Of a DNA stretch of 64,000 bases, positions 20,601 to 31,631 are shown one piece after another. The position numbers and the translations under genes were made by a program. The stretch is from positions 15,061,400-15,125,399 of the forward strand of contig CM055749.1 of assembly GCA_029465975.1 (NCBI GenBank), written 5' to 3'. Position 1 is the stretch's first letter. Each line of letters starts with the position of its first letter. The notes beneath the pieces were generated by a model, which was not told the origin of the DNA, did no database searches, and saw nothing but the letters and a program-made list of their open reading frames with translations. This stretch comes from Dallia pectoralis. Taxonomy: Eukaryota; Chordata; Actinopteri; Esociformes; Umbridae.

Positions 20601-21292
20601 TATTACTACTCCTACTACTGCTACTGCTACAGCTACTGCTACTGCAACTACTGCTACTGCTACTACTGCTACTGCAACTACTGCTACTGCTACTACTGCT
20701 ACTGCTACTACTACTGCTACTACTGCTACTGCTACTACTACTGCTACTGCTACTACTACTACTGCTACTGCTACTACTGCTACTGCTACTACTGCAACTG
20801 CTACTACTACTGCTACTACTGCTACTGCTACTACTACTGCTACTGCTACTGCTACTGCTACTACTACTACTACTGCTATTGCTACTGCTACTACTACTGC
20901 TACTACTACTGCTACTACTGCTACTGCTACTGCTACTGCTACTGCTACTACTACTACTACTGCTACTGCTACTACTACTACTACTGCTACTGCTACTACT
21001 ACTGCTACTACTACTGCTACTGCTACTGCTACTACTGCTACTGCTACTACTGCTACTACTGCTACTGCTACTACTACTACTGCTACTGCTACTACTACTA
21101 CTACTGCTACTGCTACTGCTGCTACTGCTACTACTACTGCTACTGCTACTACTACTACTACTACTATGACTACTACTATGACTACTACTACCACTACTAC
21201 AACTACTGAAACTACTACTACTACTAATACTACTACTACTACTACTAGTACTATCACTACTACAACTACTAAAACTGCTACTACTCTGCATG
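20601..21292. repeat. CTG/CTA trinucleotide array, about 0.7 kb
   Basis: Nearly 700 bases consist of CTG and CTA triplets in changing order, passing into CTA-rich and ACT-rich variants near the right end. All three frames stay open on one or both strands, giving apparent poly-Leu, poly-Ser and poly-Val/Ala proteins. The lack of any flanking domain or splice context argues against a gene. Interrupted CTG·CAG repeats are prone to hairpin formation. Confidence 0.95.
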
Positions 21293-21745
21293 AACCTGCT
21301 TGTACCTAAGATATCAGCGCTGCAACAATGACCCAACAGAAAAAAAACTAGTAGCTTCTGTGAGAATGTGTGAATGACCAGCAGGGCCAGCCACTGCCAT
21401 GCACACCTGTCTGCCCTTGGGAACTTTATCAAAGGAGGTACATAGGGGCCCAGGAAGTGCCACGGGCGGAGACCAGAAGCAAAACAGAGAATTATATTAC
21501 AATATTACTTTCTAAGCCAAATCACATTTTTGGCTACTTGATTTTAGAAGGTCTTACCTCAGCTGGTGAGTATCATTGACGAGTGACTGTTTGGCGTAAT
21601 AGATGAGTACAATGTAACTATTTCAATTAGCAAATATATTGAGACCACAAATCGTTAAAAGTATGAGAAGAGTCATGTGTTCAATGTGTGAAGCACAAGA
21701 TGCGTATTAGTGATGCTGTAAGTTTCAAACCAGCTGAGACAGCTG
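21293..21745. other. Unique sequence, nothing recognised
   Basis: No gene, RNA or mobile element is recognised. Confidence 0.4.
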
Positions 21746-21851
21746 TCCACATACAGTCCACATGCAGTCCACATACAGTCCACATGCAGTCTACAGGCAG
21801 TCTACAGGCAGTCTACATACAGTCCACATGTAATCCACATGCAGTCCAGAT
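21746..21851. repeat. 12-bp tandem repeat
   Basis: Variants of CAGTCCACATAC, CAGTCCACATGC and CAGTCTACAGGC are repeated about nine times with drift between copies. Confidence 0.85.
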
Positions 21852-21984
21852 GCATATAAGATGTTGATAAGACGTGGCAAATGGTTATGTGAACAATAAA
21901 ACATCTATACTATAAGTTACACTCCCTATACACCAATACAAGTTGAACCAAAACAATCAAACACATGAAGTCATATGTAGTTAA

Positions 21985-22285
21985 TGTCACAAGTGAGTGT
22001 TGTTTGTTGGTGACCTTTTCCTTCAGTTTAGAGTGTGTTGATTATGCACACCTGGTTTGAGTTTGGTAATTAGCAGGTGTATTTAAGTCACTGGGTGTGG
22101 TTGCACTTTGCTTTGCATTGTTTCAAGTCACAGGTACGTAAGGTGTGTTGGTTCACGTAGGAGATGTTAGGACACTGTCTTTAGATATTCCCTTTGTTGT
22201 TTTCCTGTTTGTTTGATTTGTTAAAAAGCACCACGAACGGTCAATTTCGCTCTGCATTGGCTACATCCTCCACTACACGAACGAA
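21985..22285 (+). mobile_element. Possible degraded solo LTR
   Basis: It begins TGTCACAAGTGAG and has a TATTTAAG box near 22080, the same core as the LTR at 7481-7900. The end carries the word CTCTGCATTGGC common near LTR 3' ends. No clear target duplication is seen, so this is inference from LTR-like layout. Confidence 0.4.
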
Positions 22286-22499
22286 AGTACTTGAGTTAGT
22301 AAGAGATGGTGGAAATGGTACATAATCACAGATGGATGAGGTGCATAGATTATCAGAATAATGTGATAAATATAAGTTCAAATAGAAAAGGTGCATAGTT
22401 GCGATTCTATGGTGTGTATTTACCAAAATAGGGCTTTATTGCATCAATGCTAAGCAGTATTTTTGACACAAGCCTAACACCGCACATAATCCTTAGAAC

Positions 22500-22640
22500 A
22501 CTATCCCTACGAGAAGCATGGCGGTGGCAGCATCATGCTGTGAAGATGCTTTTTTGTGTCAAGCTTGTGAAGATACAGGGGAAAATGGAATCAGCAAGGT
22601 TCATAGAAATCCTAGAAAAAATACTTTTTTTGACCCAGTG
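22500..22640 (+). mobile_element. Tc1-like transposase fragment
   Basis: The stretch CATGGCGGTGGCAGCATCAT followed by GCTGTGAAGATGCTTTTTTG matches the conserved part of fish Tc1 transposase genes that encodes the HGGGSIMLWGCF-like block. Here the TGGGG expected in the Trp codon context reads TGAAG. The flanks are too worn to place the element ends. Confidence 0.7.
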
Positions 22641-23083
22641 AAAGCTCTAGATTTATCCAAACAGACTTATAGCTCTCATGCTCAATTTTTGTTTTGTACT
22701 TTAAATTAATTTAATTAGTATATTTTAATTTAATTTTTACATGGACTCTTTTTGTGTTGATTAGTGGCAAATCTTAACTTCAATCTTTTTTGAGTTCAGG
22801 ATGTAAAGACTTGTGTAATCGTCCAAAGGGAAGCCCCCTTGTAAAAGCCACTGCATGTCATTTCCAATCTCAAATCATAAACACACATACTTGGTATTAC
22901 AGAATGTTCATTTGAATTTATACATTTCTGGCATACAGTATACATTTGCATATTGACAGGGAAACTGCAAAGAATGTAAACATTTAAATTAAATTGCAAT
23001 CGAAATCTGACTATTTACAGTAATCACGTTTTGTGTGCATTTTATTAACGATTAAGGAAAACTGAGTACATTAAAATCTGGTT
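22641..23083. other. AT-rich sequence, perhaps worn transposon tail
   Basis: AT-rich DNA follows the Tc1 fragment. No inverted end can be paired with it. Nothing else is recognised. Confidence 0.35.
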
Positions 23084-23204
23084 AAGAGAAACTAGACTTA
23101 TAAAGAGGTGGATAATGACAGTAATGTGTGGATAACATAACAAGAGAAATTAGACTTATAAAGAGGTGGATAATGACAGTAATGTTAGTGACAATGTGAC
23201 ATTT
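23084..23204. repeat. 58-bp tandem duplication
   Basis: The block beginning GAGAAACTAGACTTATAAAG at about 23086 is repeated at about 23144 with one C/T difference in the first 20 bases. Confidence 0.85.
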
Positions 23205-23712
23205 ACAGAAGCACCTTTCAGTGCAACTGGCCTGGTTTGCTAATTCGAAGGAGGCAAGGAGATCGCACAAGCGCTTTGAGTCTCCCACCGCTAATAATAT
23301 CACTGTAATTAGCATATGCTTTGATTATAAAGGTCACTAGCTTAGCCTCATGGAACATCATGTGTGCCAGGGGAAGCTCGTTTAACACACTATTTTCATC
23401 TCTTTTAATCTTTATTCAACAATTTAACATGCCATATTGCTTTATGTGGGGCCAACGACTGTAGAACTGTAAACCCAGGGGAGAAGTCATTATAGCCGAG
23501 TCCCCTGTAATCTCTCATCACTCTATCCTTATTATTTTTGATGTATCTATGTGTAATCTGCATGTTTGTACTTCAACTGAATTTGAGCCATCTCGTTTGT
23601 ATGACTGGTATAGATTGTAGAATGTGGGGTGGTGGTGGGGGGGTTACACAATATCTGAAACAGACACAATGGGTCAAAGTACGTTTTCATTGTTCTGACC
23701 TGTGAAGTGTAT
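23205..23712. other. Unique sequence, nothing recognised
   Basis: No gene or mobile element is recognised. A short G run lies near 23626-23643. Confidence 0.4.
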
Positions 23713-23745
23713 TAGTGTGTGCGTGTATGTGTGTGTGTGTGTGTA

Positions 23746-23791
<46 letters not shown>

Positions 23792-23794
23792 TTT

Positions 23795-23843
<49 letters not shown>
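23713..23843. repeat. TG microsatellite with TATG/TTTG interruptions
   Basis: About 130 bases of GT dinucleotides with a few TATG and TTTG interruptions. Confidence 0.95.
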
Positions 23844-23844
<1 letters not shown>

Positions 23845-24330
23845 CCCAGCGGTCTAAAATGCCAAACCGATGCTCTGCGGTTCTAGCCATAGATATTCAG
23901 CATGTGTCCATGGATTCTGCATTGCCAGAGCTAGTTACTAGTGGTGGGCTATTTAAATTCTCCTTTTCGCATCAGTGAGGGTGGGAGCCCTAGGGAAGGC
24001 ATTGTAAACACTGCATTGTTGCAAGAACCCACTTATTCTTCCTGTACATTCTAATATCTGCGCCTTTCATCTGAGACAAAAAAGAAGGATAAAGCAATGA
24101 CAACACGCACACACCACACTTTAATTACCAGACTAATTTACCATGTTAAGTCGGCGTGCAAACTCTGTATACAACAAACAAACAGAAAAGCACAACTCCT
24201 CTATGTTTTTGTTTGTATTGTTTCAGAATTTAGAACATTGGAATCTGTGGTAAATGTGTTTAGAAAACAAAGTCAACTTTACAGAAGATATTTCGGTCTT
24301 AAAGATCTAGGTTACTTAAAATAATGTTAT
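23844..24330. other. Unique sequence, nothing recognised
   Basis: No gene, RNA or mobile-element end can be supported here. Confidence 0.4.
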
Positions 24331-24545
24331 TGCCCAATACTGCCTATAATATATTATTATCTGCTGGGTGTCACAAATGCAGGTAACGTGTGTGTAGAAG
24401 AAGGCCATAATTTGGCCCTTGTCAAAGTGTCTCAGGTCTTTACTTCCGTCCATTCTCTTGCATCCAGAAAGCTGACTACGATAACTGATTGTTTGCTTAC
24501 CATCTAATCTACCCAGACCGTGACCTTTTGAATAAAATGTACACA
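24331..24545 (-). mobile_element. Tc1/mariner 5' transposase fragment
   Basis: The plus strand carries TTTGGCCCTTGTCAAAGTGT followed by CTCAGGTCTTTAC. On the minus strand this encodes an LRHFDKGQI-like stretch, the start of the helix-turn-helix of a widespread fish Tc1/mariner transposase. The same sequence occurs again near 29030. Only the 5' part of the element is left. Confidence 0.7.
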
Positions 24546-25098
24546 ATTACATATGTTACGGATGTAACAATATGTAATAATTTAAATGTACATGATGCCA
24601 GTTAACAGGTTGCTATGAATATAAACTGCATGTGTTTTGTTATTCCTTCTATATTCCTTTGTAAAGCACATCGAATTGTTTTTGTTGATTTTAGAGACTT
24701 CCTGTTTTTAGGTTTACAGAGATCCTCACACTCTGTTTGTTTTAAGCATTTAGACATTGTATAAAACAAGGCTGTGAAAAGCAATATTTACCAATTATTT
24801 TGTAGAATGCCAACGATGTAAACTACAAGCATGACATTAAAGCATGAGTGCTAGGCTACAAAAGATGCATTCACCCGTAGTTTATCACAGCAATTTGTGT
24901 TCTTACAAAACCGACTGCAATGACCTGGAACATTTATCTACTTCAAGTTAGTCTCAGTAGATTTTTAAGATCATTGATTAATTTCTATAGTGTTTGGAAG
25001 TCCCTTACTTTTGTAACACTGTTAAATTGATCTTGGAAAACACATATGTGCAAAAGAAATCAATAGCCAAATCAAGGATGCACCAGAAACAGTATCTT
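24546..25098. other. AT-rich unique sequence
   Basis: No gene is recognised. The right part may belong to the Tc1-like 3' end that follows, but this cannot be shown. Confidence 0.35.
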
Positions 25099-25345
25099 CA
25101 CAAAATAACCGTTCCCCATCTAACCTTTTACTTGGTCATTATGGGATCAAATCTATGTAATGCCATCTACAGTCTGTACTGTAACAAAATGTAAAGCAGT
25201 ATTCACACAAAATAACTGTTCCCTATCTAACCTTTTACTTGGTCATTATGGGATCAAATCTATGTAATGCCATCTAGAATAAGTCTGTACTGTAAGAAAA
25301 AATGTGGGAAAAATATACGGCGAATAAATACTTTCCAAATTAATT
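25099..25345 (+). mobile_element. Duplicated Tc1-like 3' end
   Basis: The end reads GGGAAAAATATACGGCGAAT and AAATACTTTCC, a worn form of the ending (GAATACTTTCC) of salmonid-type Tc1 elements. The preceding TCATTATGGGATCAAATCTA also fits that family. About 100 bases starting CACAAAATAAC occur twice, at 25099 and 25206, as a tandem duplication of 107 bp. No transposase frame is left. Confidence 0.65.
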
Positions 25346-25914
25346 GAAAGTCAGGTGTAATGAACAACATCCTAACCACATCCAAAGCACCTAAACCAAA
25401 GCCACATCCACACACAAGATGATATGTAGGAGGGTATCTGACAGATATCTGTATCTGTAGATGTCACTTGTTCATAGGGAAATACAATGTGTGAGGTAGA
25501 CACTGAACCAAGTGCCCCATAGCAGTAAACATATACCATAAACAGTGAACCAACCTGCACTAAGGTGACAGATTCTAAAATTCTAAATAAAATGGAATAA
25601 AAACATTACCACACATATCACCAGTTTGCAAATGTGAAGCACACGACATGCAGCCATGTTCACTTGTGGAGAACAAAGGTTTTAAACTAACACATAAAAC
25701 CCTGGAATCTAAATATCACATGCCTTCACTAAATCATTTCTTCACTGTTATATTACTGCTCTACAATGAAACCTAACAACATGTTACAGGAAGCTTAAAA
25801 ACTGAGTGCATTTCCCTTGTTACAGATAGATGGACTAGCCGTGCTACACTTGGCTACATCACAGCACATACCATGCAAGGTTTTCGGGAGCTTGCTTGCT
25901 GTGTTTTACAGACT
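25346..25914. other. Unique sequence, nothing recognised
   Basis: No repeat family or gene is recognised in this stretch. Confidence 0.4.
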
Positions 25915-26005
25915 CGTATTTTCGTTTTTTTGTTACGAATGGGGAAAAAAAGAACCGTGAACCTTGTGTCGAATATCGTGAGAAACCCATATCGTCCCAC
26001 CCCTA
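25915..26005 (+). mobile_element. hAT-like terminal fragment
   Basis: The sequence ends CATATCGTCCCACCCCTA, resembling inverted ends of fish hAT elements (TAGGGGTGGGACGATA on the other strand). No partner end or target duplication was found, so it may be a solo remnant. Confidence 0.4.
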
Positions 26006-28650
26006 ATTACTACACAAATAGTGTCAAAAACGTGCCCCACTGGGCCCTAAAGAGTGAGATAGGAAGACAGAGAGACAGAGAGAATATGTGTCCCTCTTCT
26101 CTGGGACCCATGGTCATTCCTGTTTTCTAGCAATTCTAAGTAAACTGTTAAAACAAAGTTAAAGGCTGTTGTACAGAGTGCAGGTTTGACCCCACAGACC
26201 AGAGTGCATTGTGTCTCAGAGAGATGGGACGCCCGCTGGGGAGGTTATCTCTATGTGACATGTCTGTTAGGAATGAGGGAAGAGGGAGGCAGGACAGTTG
26301 GTGTTCTTGTTATTGACTATTTTACACCAAGCAGTATCTGTCTTTCTCCCCTTTTTGTAACATGTTCGTACAAACTGAGAATCGTAACGATGAATATCTG
26401 AAAGAAGGACATTTTTAAGTTGGTAACACCAGAAGTACAAGCACTGACAGATACACCTGACATATTTTTTGCGGGGTCGAGAAATAACAAATTATAAGGG
26501 TATTTTTTTACTGCCAAATCCTTGTGAAAATGAGCGTTCCAATTACAACGTACCTTTACAATAACTGCACATTTTTTGTGTAAATGTAAAAATGACCTTT
26601 ATTTTGTAGGTAATTTTTGCAGACCCTGTGCAAATGTCTGATTGTGATCTCTCTCTCTCTCCCTCTCTCTCTCGTTCTGCGGTGTTCTGCTGGTTCAGCA
26701 AGGTTTCCCCCGCACCTCAACACAGCAAGGTCTTCTCTTCCCTTCTGCCCCAAGGTGTCCTCTGGGCTGCGGCCCTTTCCTTTGAAGGCTACCTCCTATA
26801 ATGGAATCACTTTGTACACTTCCCAAACGGAGCTAGCGAAAGCAGCCACTGCTAATTCCAGCCTGATAAAGAGCCCTCTCTCATTGCATGTCGTCCAGCA
26901 GATATGAAGCTCCTACTAGATTAGATATGTCACTCCTCCCCCTTGCCCGTTTCTCTCACACAAAAGTCTTTACTCGCCCACAAGAACAAGGCGGTGGGGA
27001 GAGAGAATCAATTTAATTATTACTCAAGTACGGGGCAAAAGAAAAAGAAAAACGTCAGGCGCACTCCACTTGGAGGGGAGGATGTTTGTTCCTTTTCTTT
27101 TTTACTTAACAACTACAAAAGAATGAATGTTCATTTAGAGAGCTGAACTGTAGCGGTTTTCAGAAGGAAGGAAGCCAGGCTGTAGGTACAGATAGTGGAA
27201 GGTCATCTCGTCTAGAATATTTCTTAGTGTCGGGTTTAGCTGTCGGGTGTGTGGGAGACCCAGGCTCTAGGGGTTAACGAACACAGTAAGGGGGCTATTT
27301 AGTGTAAAAGAACAATGTGTGTGTTTGTGTGTTGTGGCCTCTTAGATGGTCTTAGAAGAGGGCCAAGAAGAGGTTAGAGTAGACAATGTTGTTGGAGTAC
27401 TGCCTAATAAAATATGTATTACATTGTCTTTATTTAGTCATGTTTTTATTTTAAACTAGAGGAGTTTAACCTTGTCTATCGCAGTTTTATTGGTAATATT
27501 AACACTGAACATATTTTTTATGCTGATGTCCTTTTGTTACTCTTGACTTTATCACGACCGTCTATGTAATTGAGAGGTGATAGCCTCATGCCATCATTAT
27601 TGAATTGTTGTGTCATATGTGTCAGATATCTTCTCTCAATCTCCGAACCTCCTTCCTGGTTCTTTGTGCCGTGGACACGGGTGCTTCCTCCAGATGTGAA
27701 GGCTGCCATTTTTAAACCTTTGAATTTTTTCACAATGTACATCTCACACCCTCGAACACGTATTTGGTTCAAAGCAGACACGGATCATAATAAACCTGGT
27801 GTCCATGGCACTGTCAATGTGACAGGAAAAATACGGAACACGTCCTCATTTTAGAGGATATTTTTATCCCTATGTTTCCGTTTTTGTTTTTTGACTTGAC
27901 TTGCTACACCTCAGTACATTTGGATCATACAGGATGCTTAGACCCACACACCCACTTTATTTCTGTTTACATGCTTTGGTTCCATTTAAATGATACAGAA
28001 AGCGATAAAAGATTGTCTTCGTTGAGAAACGGGAGGGAGAGAAACACACTGAAACAATGCAGAGGTTTCCTTTTCTCAATGTTATTTTGTAAAATTCAAT
28101 TATCTCCATTGAAGTCACTGCTTGATATGTCTCACTGTGAGGAGGGGAATATTTCCATAGCATCTAGGTCATTTCAGGAGCATGTACCTGATACGCCTAA
28201 AGCCTTCCACTCTGAATTCCTCTGTTGCCTTTTATTGTGCTACTATTTAATTTCATTTAAAATCTCCCGTATCCCATAGCCCTACCTGTCTCCTCTCACA
28301 ATGGACATGCAAATGATTGCAATCCTGCCGTGAAATTCAGAGTGCCTCTGTGTACACAAACGCTGTTAAACAAATGCTTTCTGGGGAGAAAATACACTTC
28401 CCATCTCAACTGAAAGGCTTTGAATAAGTAAATGAATGAATTTCAATTGAATGTGGTACGTATATATATTTGGGGGGAGGAGTTCACAATTTGATTGGGA
28501 AAATATAAGTAATACATTTCCTAGTGTTGTATGTGCACTTATGAGCTGTAACAATATAGCAACAATGCATGGACTCTCCAAGACCCCATATGTCCTGTGG
28601 TATTTGCATCTTTGTGCCATCACTATCCCCGGTAACCGACGGATACGTAC
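26006..28650. other. Unique region, conserved-looking patch at 26.65-26.93 kb
   Basis: No host gene is recognised in these 2.6 kb. A CT-rich tract lies near 26648-26673. The patch from about 26690 to 26930 has complex, balanced sequence resembling conserved non-coding DNA. A second such patch may lie at 27560-27850. Open frames across both lack domains and splice context. Confidence 0.35.
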
Positions 28651-28654
28651 TCAA

Positions 28655-29140
28655 CCATCCACGTGATGTCAAAACAAACGCGACTCATTGAACCAGGCCA
28701 CCTTCCTCCACTGGTCCGAGGTCCAGTTTCCGACACTCGTGATATTGTAGGCTCTTTCGCCACCCTGACCGGTCTGTGGCTAAGCTGTCCCCTACCAAAG
28801 GTCGGGTGTGTTGTGACACTTTCCTCCCGTAACTTCCACTTAACATGTTCTGTGATGTGTGCCCAGAGCAGACCTTCTGTTTCCCTCATGCATCAATTTC
28901 AGAGCCCAACATCCTGTAGCCGATGATGCGGGGTTTGTCCCTCCTTGGAAAACTGTCAGTAGGTGCCTGGAGCACCCTACAAGCTTTGCTGTTTCAGAGC
29001 TCAAACACCGCCATCTGGCCTAAACATTTTGGCCCTTGTCAAAGGCTCTCAGGTCTTTACTCTTGTCCATTTCATCCAAAGTTGACTACAGGAACTGATT
29101 GTTCACTAAACATATAATCTACCCAGACCTTGACATGCGT
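28655..29140 (-). mobile_element. Degraded Tc1/mariner element, 5' part
   Basis: Successive blocks match the antisense of a common fish Tc1/mariner transposase: CGACTCATTGAACCAGGCCA, then CACTGGTCCGAGGTCCAGTT, then CATGCATCAATTT, CCTCCTTGGAAAACTGT, and TTGGCCCTTGTCAAAGGCTC at 29030. The frame is broken by many changes. An element end (GTGGTCATAATGTTTTGGCT) reappears at 29772-29810, after an inserted LTR-like segment. Confidence 0.75.
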
Positions 29141-29771
29141 TGTCACATATGGGTGAGCTGTGTTGTACACAGGGTTTCGGAGCACAGCTGTCTTGGGTTT
29201 AGCTAAGCACCAGGCATAGGTTAGTTAATCAGGATATTTAAGGTGCCTGGTTAGGTTCACAGGTGCTTGTTATTAATATAATGTTACATAGGTTAGTTAA
29301 TCAGCGGGATATTGAAGGTTCCTGGTTAGGTTCACAGGTGCTTGTTATTAATATAATGTTACATAGGTTAGTTAATCAGCGGGATATTTAAGGTTCCTGG
29401 TTAGGTTCACAGGTGCTTGTTATTAATATAATGTTACATAGGTTAGTTAATCAGCGGGATATTTAAGGTTCCTGGTTAGGTTCACAGGTGCTTGTTATTA
29501 ATATAATGTTACATAGGTTAGTTAATCAGCGGGATATTTAAGGTCCCTGGTTAGGTTCACGGGTGCTTGATATTGTTTTGCGTTACGTTTCATGTTGGTG
29601 AGTGTTGGTCCTTGTATTGCGTGTTACAGTTGTTTGAATGTTTTTTATAATCCGCTTTCTGTAAGCGCATTTCAATACAGTATATGTTTTCCGTATTTGT
29701 TTCATGTATATAGAGGAACAAACAGGCCCGAACGGATTCCTCTGGCTCTGCCTCGCTCACCCTCCTCCATC
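29141..29771 (+). mobile_element. LTR-like insertion within the mariner remnant
   Basis: The segment begins TGTCACATATGGG and lies between the mariner 5' part and its terminal TCATAATGTTTTGG sequence. It carries repeated GATATTTAAGG boxes with downstream sequence of LTR type, and ends near CCTCGCTCACCCTCCTCCAT. No target duplication could be verified, so the boundaries are approximate. Confidence 0.4.
29211..29566 (+). repeat. 75-bp tandem repeat containing a TATA-like box
   Basis: Full units of 75 bp start ACATAGGTTAGTTAATCAGC at 29286, 29361 and 29436. A diverged leading copy lies near 29213 and a partial trailing copy starts at 29511. Every unit carries GATATTTAAGG or GATATTGAAGG plus CCTGGTTAGGTTCAC. 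The unit looks like the core promoter of the surrounding LTR-like segment, amplified in place. Confidence 0.92.
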
Positions 29772-29810
29772 ACCTGTGAGTGGTCATAATGTTTTGGCTC
29801 ATCAGTGTAT
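29772..29810 (-). mobile_element. Terminal inverted repeat of the Tc1/mariner remnant
   Basis: CACCTGTGAGTGGTCATAAT followed by GTTTTGGCTCATCAGTGTA is a close match to the known outer end of the fish mariner family. It marks the other side of the LTR-like insertion. Confidence 0.7.
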
Positions 29811-30567
29811 ATACTCCATACCCTCGACAGTCAACACCTTGAGTTCCCTCAACGATCGCAAACGCATGGCGATCTATAATGTCTGGCAGGTGTAGGGTTC
29901 CCGTGGTGATGCGTAGGGGCGATTTTGATTTAGCTTTCGTTTTTGCGCGGTCACCAATAATTTTGAAAGTTCAGCTACTTTGTCTGCACTGGACACTGGA
30001 GCTGGCCACGCATCACATTTCCCCCCAGGTTCAAATTTGCTGTGTGCTTTGATAATAAATGAAGAGATCTCAGGTGACCAGACTCTGCAGTAACACGCAG
30101 GTAATGGAGATGTGATCGCATGATTCATGTATCCTGAATTGGATTTGGAAGTGTACAAAATCTCTTAATAAAATTATAAATTATGTAAATGCATAGTGTC
30201 TGCAATGACAAAAGGAGACTTCCAGTCTTGTGTTTCTTTGATAGCTCATGACCAAAAAGCGTTTGTTTAATTTGTTGTGAAGCATCCATTGACGCTCGCT
30301 ACATAGCTCCAAAGAAAATCAAGAACGTCATTTCTAGCCCTTCCATTCTAAACAAGGAATTGATACATTTTTGACAGACAGGAGGAAGCATATTGTAATA
30401 GATTCATGTCTTGTCAGGTACTTCCTGACCTGGTTTTCTCTGCAGCCCCACTTGTTTCACTTCCCAAATTCTCAATTACTCTCCCAAGTGGCTTTATGAA
30501 GCAGGTTCGAGCACTTTTCCCTGAACTTTGCTTGGCCTGTCTGGCAGCCACTCCTTTGGGGTGTACT
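29811..30567. other. Unique sequence, nothing recognised
   Basis: No gene or mobile element is recognised between the mariner remnant and the possible solo LTR. Confidence 0.4.
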
Positions 30568-30959
30568 GTCACAAGTGGGAACATTTAGTTTCCACTCTGG
30601 GTCTTTTAGTGGGGTACACACGGCTAGTTTTGATTGGGTGGTTTTGTTTTCATTGTGCACACCAGTCCTCAGTTAGATGATATCTGGTTCTATTTCATTC
30701 ACTGGATGTGGTGGCACTTAGCCACTTTCTTAGTCACATATCTATGTAGGTGAGACTTGGGTTATGGTATCTGTTCTGGAATACGTAGTAAATCGCCATC
30801 TATTCTCAGTTTTATTTTTCAATCACAGTTTATTTTTTGTTGCCGTTCATTGTTATCGTGTTCTATTTGTTGATTATAAATGAATACCATAAACGGTTAT
30901 CCGACTCTGCAAGTGGCATTTATCTTTTATCCTGCTCTACACCCAGTAGCGTGACCACA
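30568..30959 (+). mobile_element. Possible degraded solo LTR
   Basis: It begins TGTCACAAGTGGGAAC and ends near GTAGCGTGACCACA. Close to the end it has ATAAATGAATACC, AAACGGTTATCCGACTCTGC and CCTGCTCTAC, a layout typical of fish gypsy-type LTR 3' ends. The 5' TGTCACAAGTG matches the other solo-LTR candidate at 21985. No clear 5-bp target duplication is seen. Confidence 0.45.
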
Positions 30960-31628
30960 GTAGGAAATCACTCAACATTCTCACTGCACTACATGTTTTC
31001 CATCCAACGTGTTGGGCCGCTTAATGGCTAAGATGTTTTCATATTATGAAACTCTAGTCTTTCTACGTTCACCTTTATGCACTGACGTTGACACAGATGG
31101 TGACACAGGCAAAAACAAAGACAGCAGAAGAAGAATCTAATCCATGATTGCACATTTTCAGGTGTGCAGGAACTAACAAAGCTTACGCATCATGTGTTGT
31201 ATTATAGGAAAATTGAACATCTTAATACATCCTGGGGGCTCTTGTTTAACGCTGATTTTGCATAATTCTCATGCGGTTCTGCAGTCTTAACTCTACCGAT
31301 CTCTTTAAACGGTGACCAAGATGTTGCCTAGTTGAGTGAGCTGGCATTCTGCTAGCCAAACAAAGTGCCTATAAATACCATTATCCACCATCAAACAGGC
31401 ATACAATGTGCAAGCAAGTGCTGGAACTGGATCTTAGAGCGATAGAAGAAGGTTGTCTGGTTAAATGAGTTTATCTACCAGAAAGTCCTATATGTGCATA
31501 GAACTTGATACGAGGACTCCTGCAGAATTCAGACCTGTTTTTTTTCTCATATTTCTAATGAAAAAGTGGGATGGAAAATTATCTGAGAGAAGGAGAAAAT
31601 GAGAATTAGAATTACCTGTGATTGTAAG
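30960..31628. other. Unique sequence, nothing recognised
   Basis: No gene or mobile element is recognised up to the TTA target site of the next transposon. Confidence 0.4.
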
Positions 31629-31631
31629 TTA

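Noticed and set aside
20545..21432. Poly-Ser, poly-Leu and poly-Val/Ala frames of 200-300 codons
   Set aside because: They are translations of a CTG/CTA array open in all frames on both strands.
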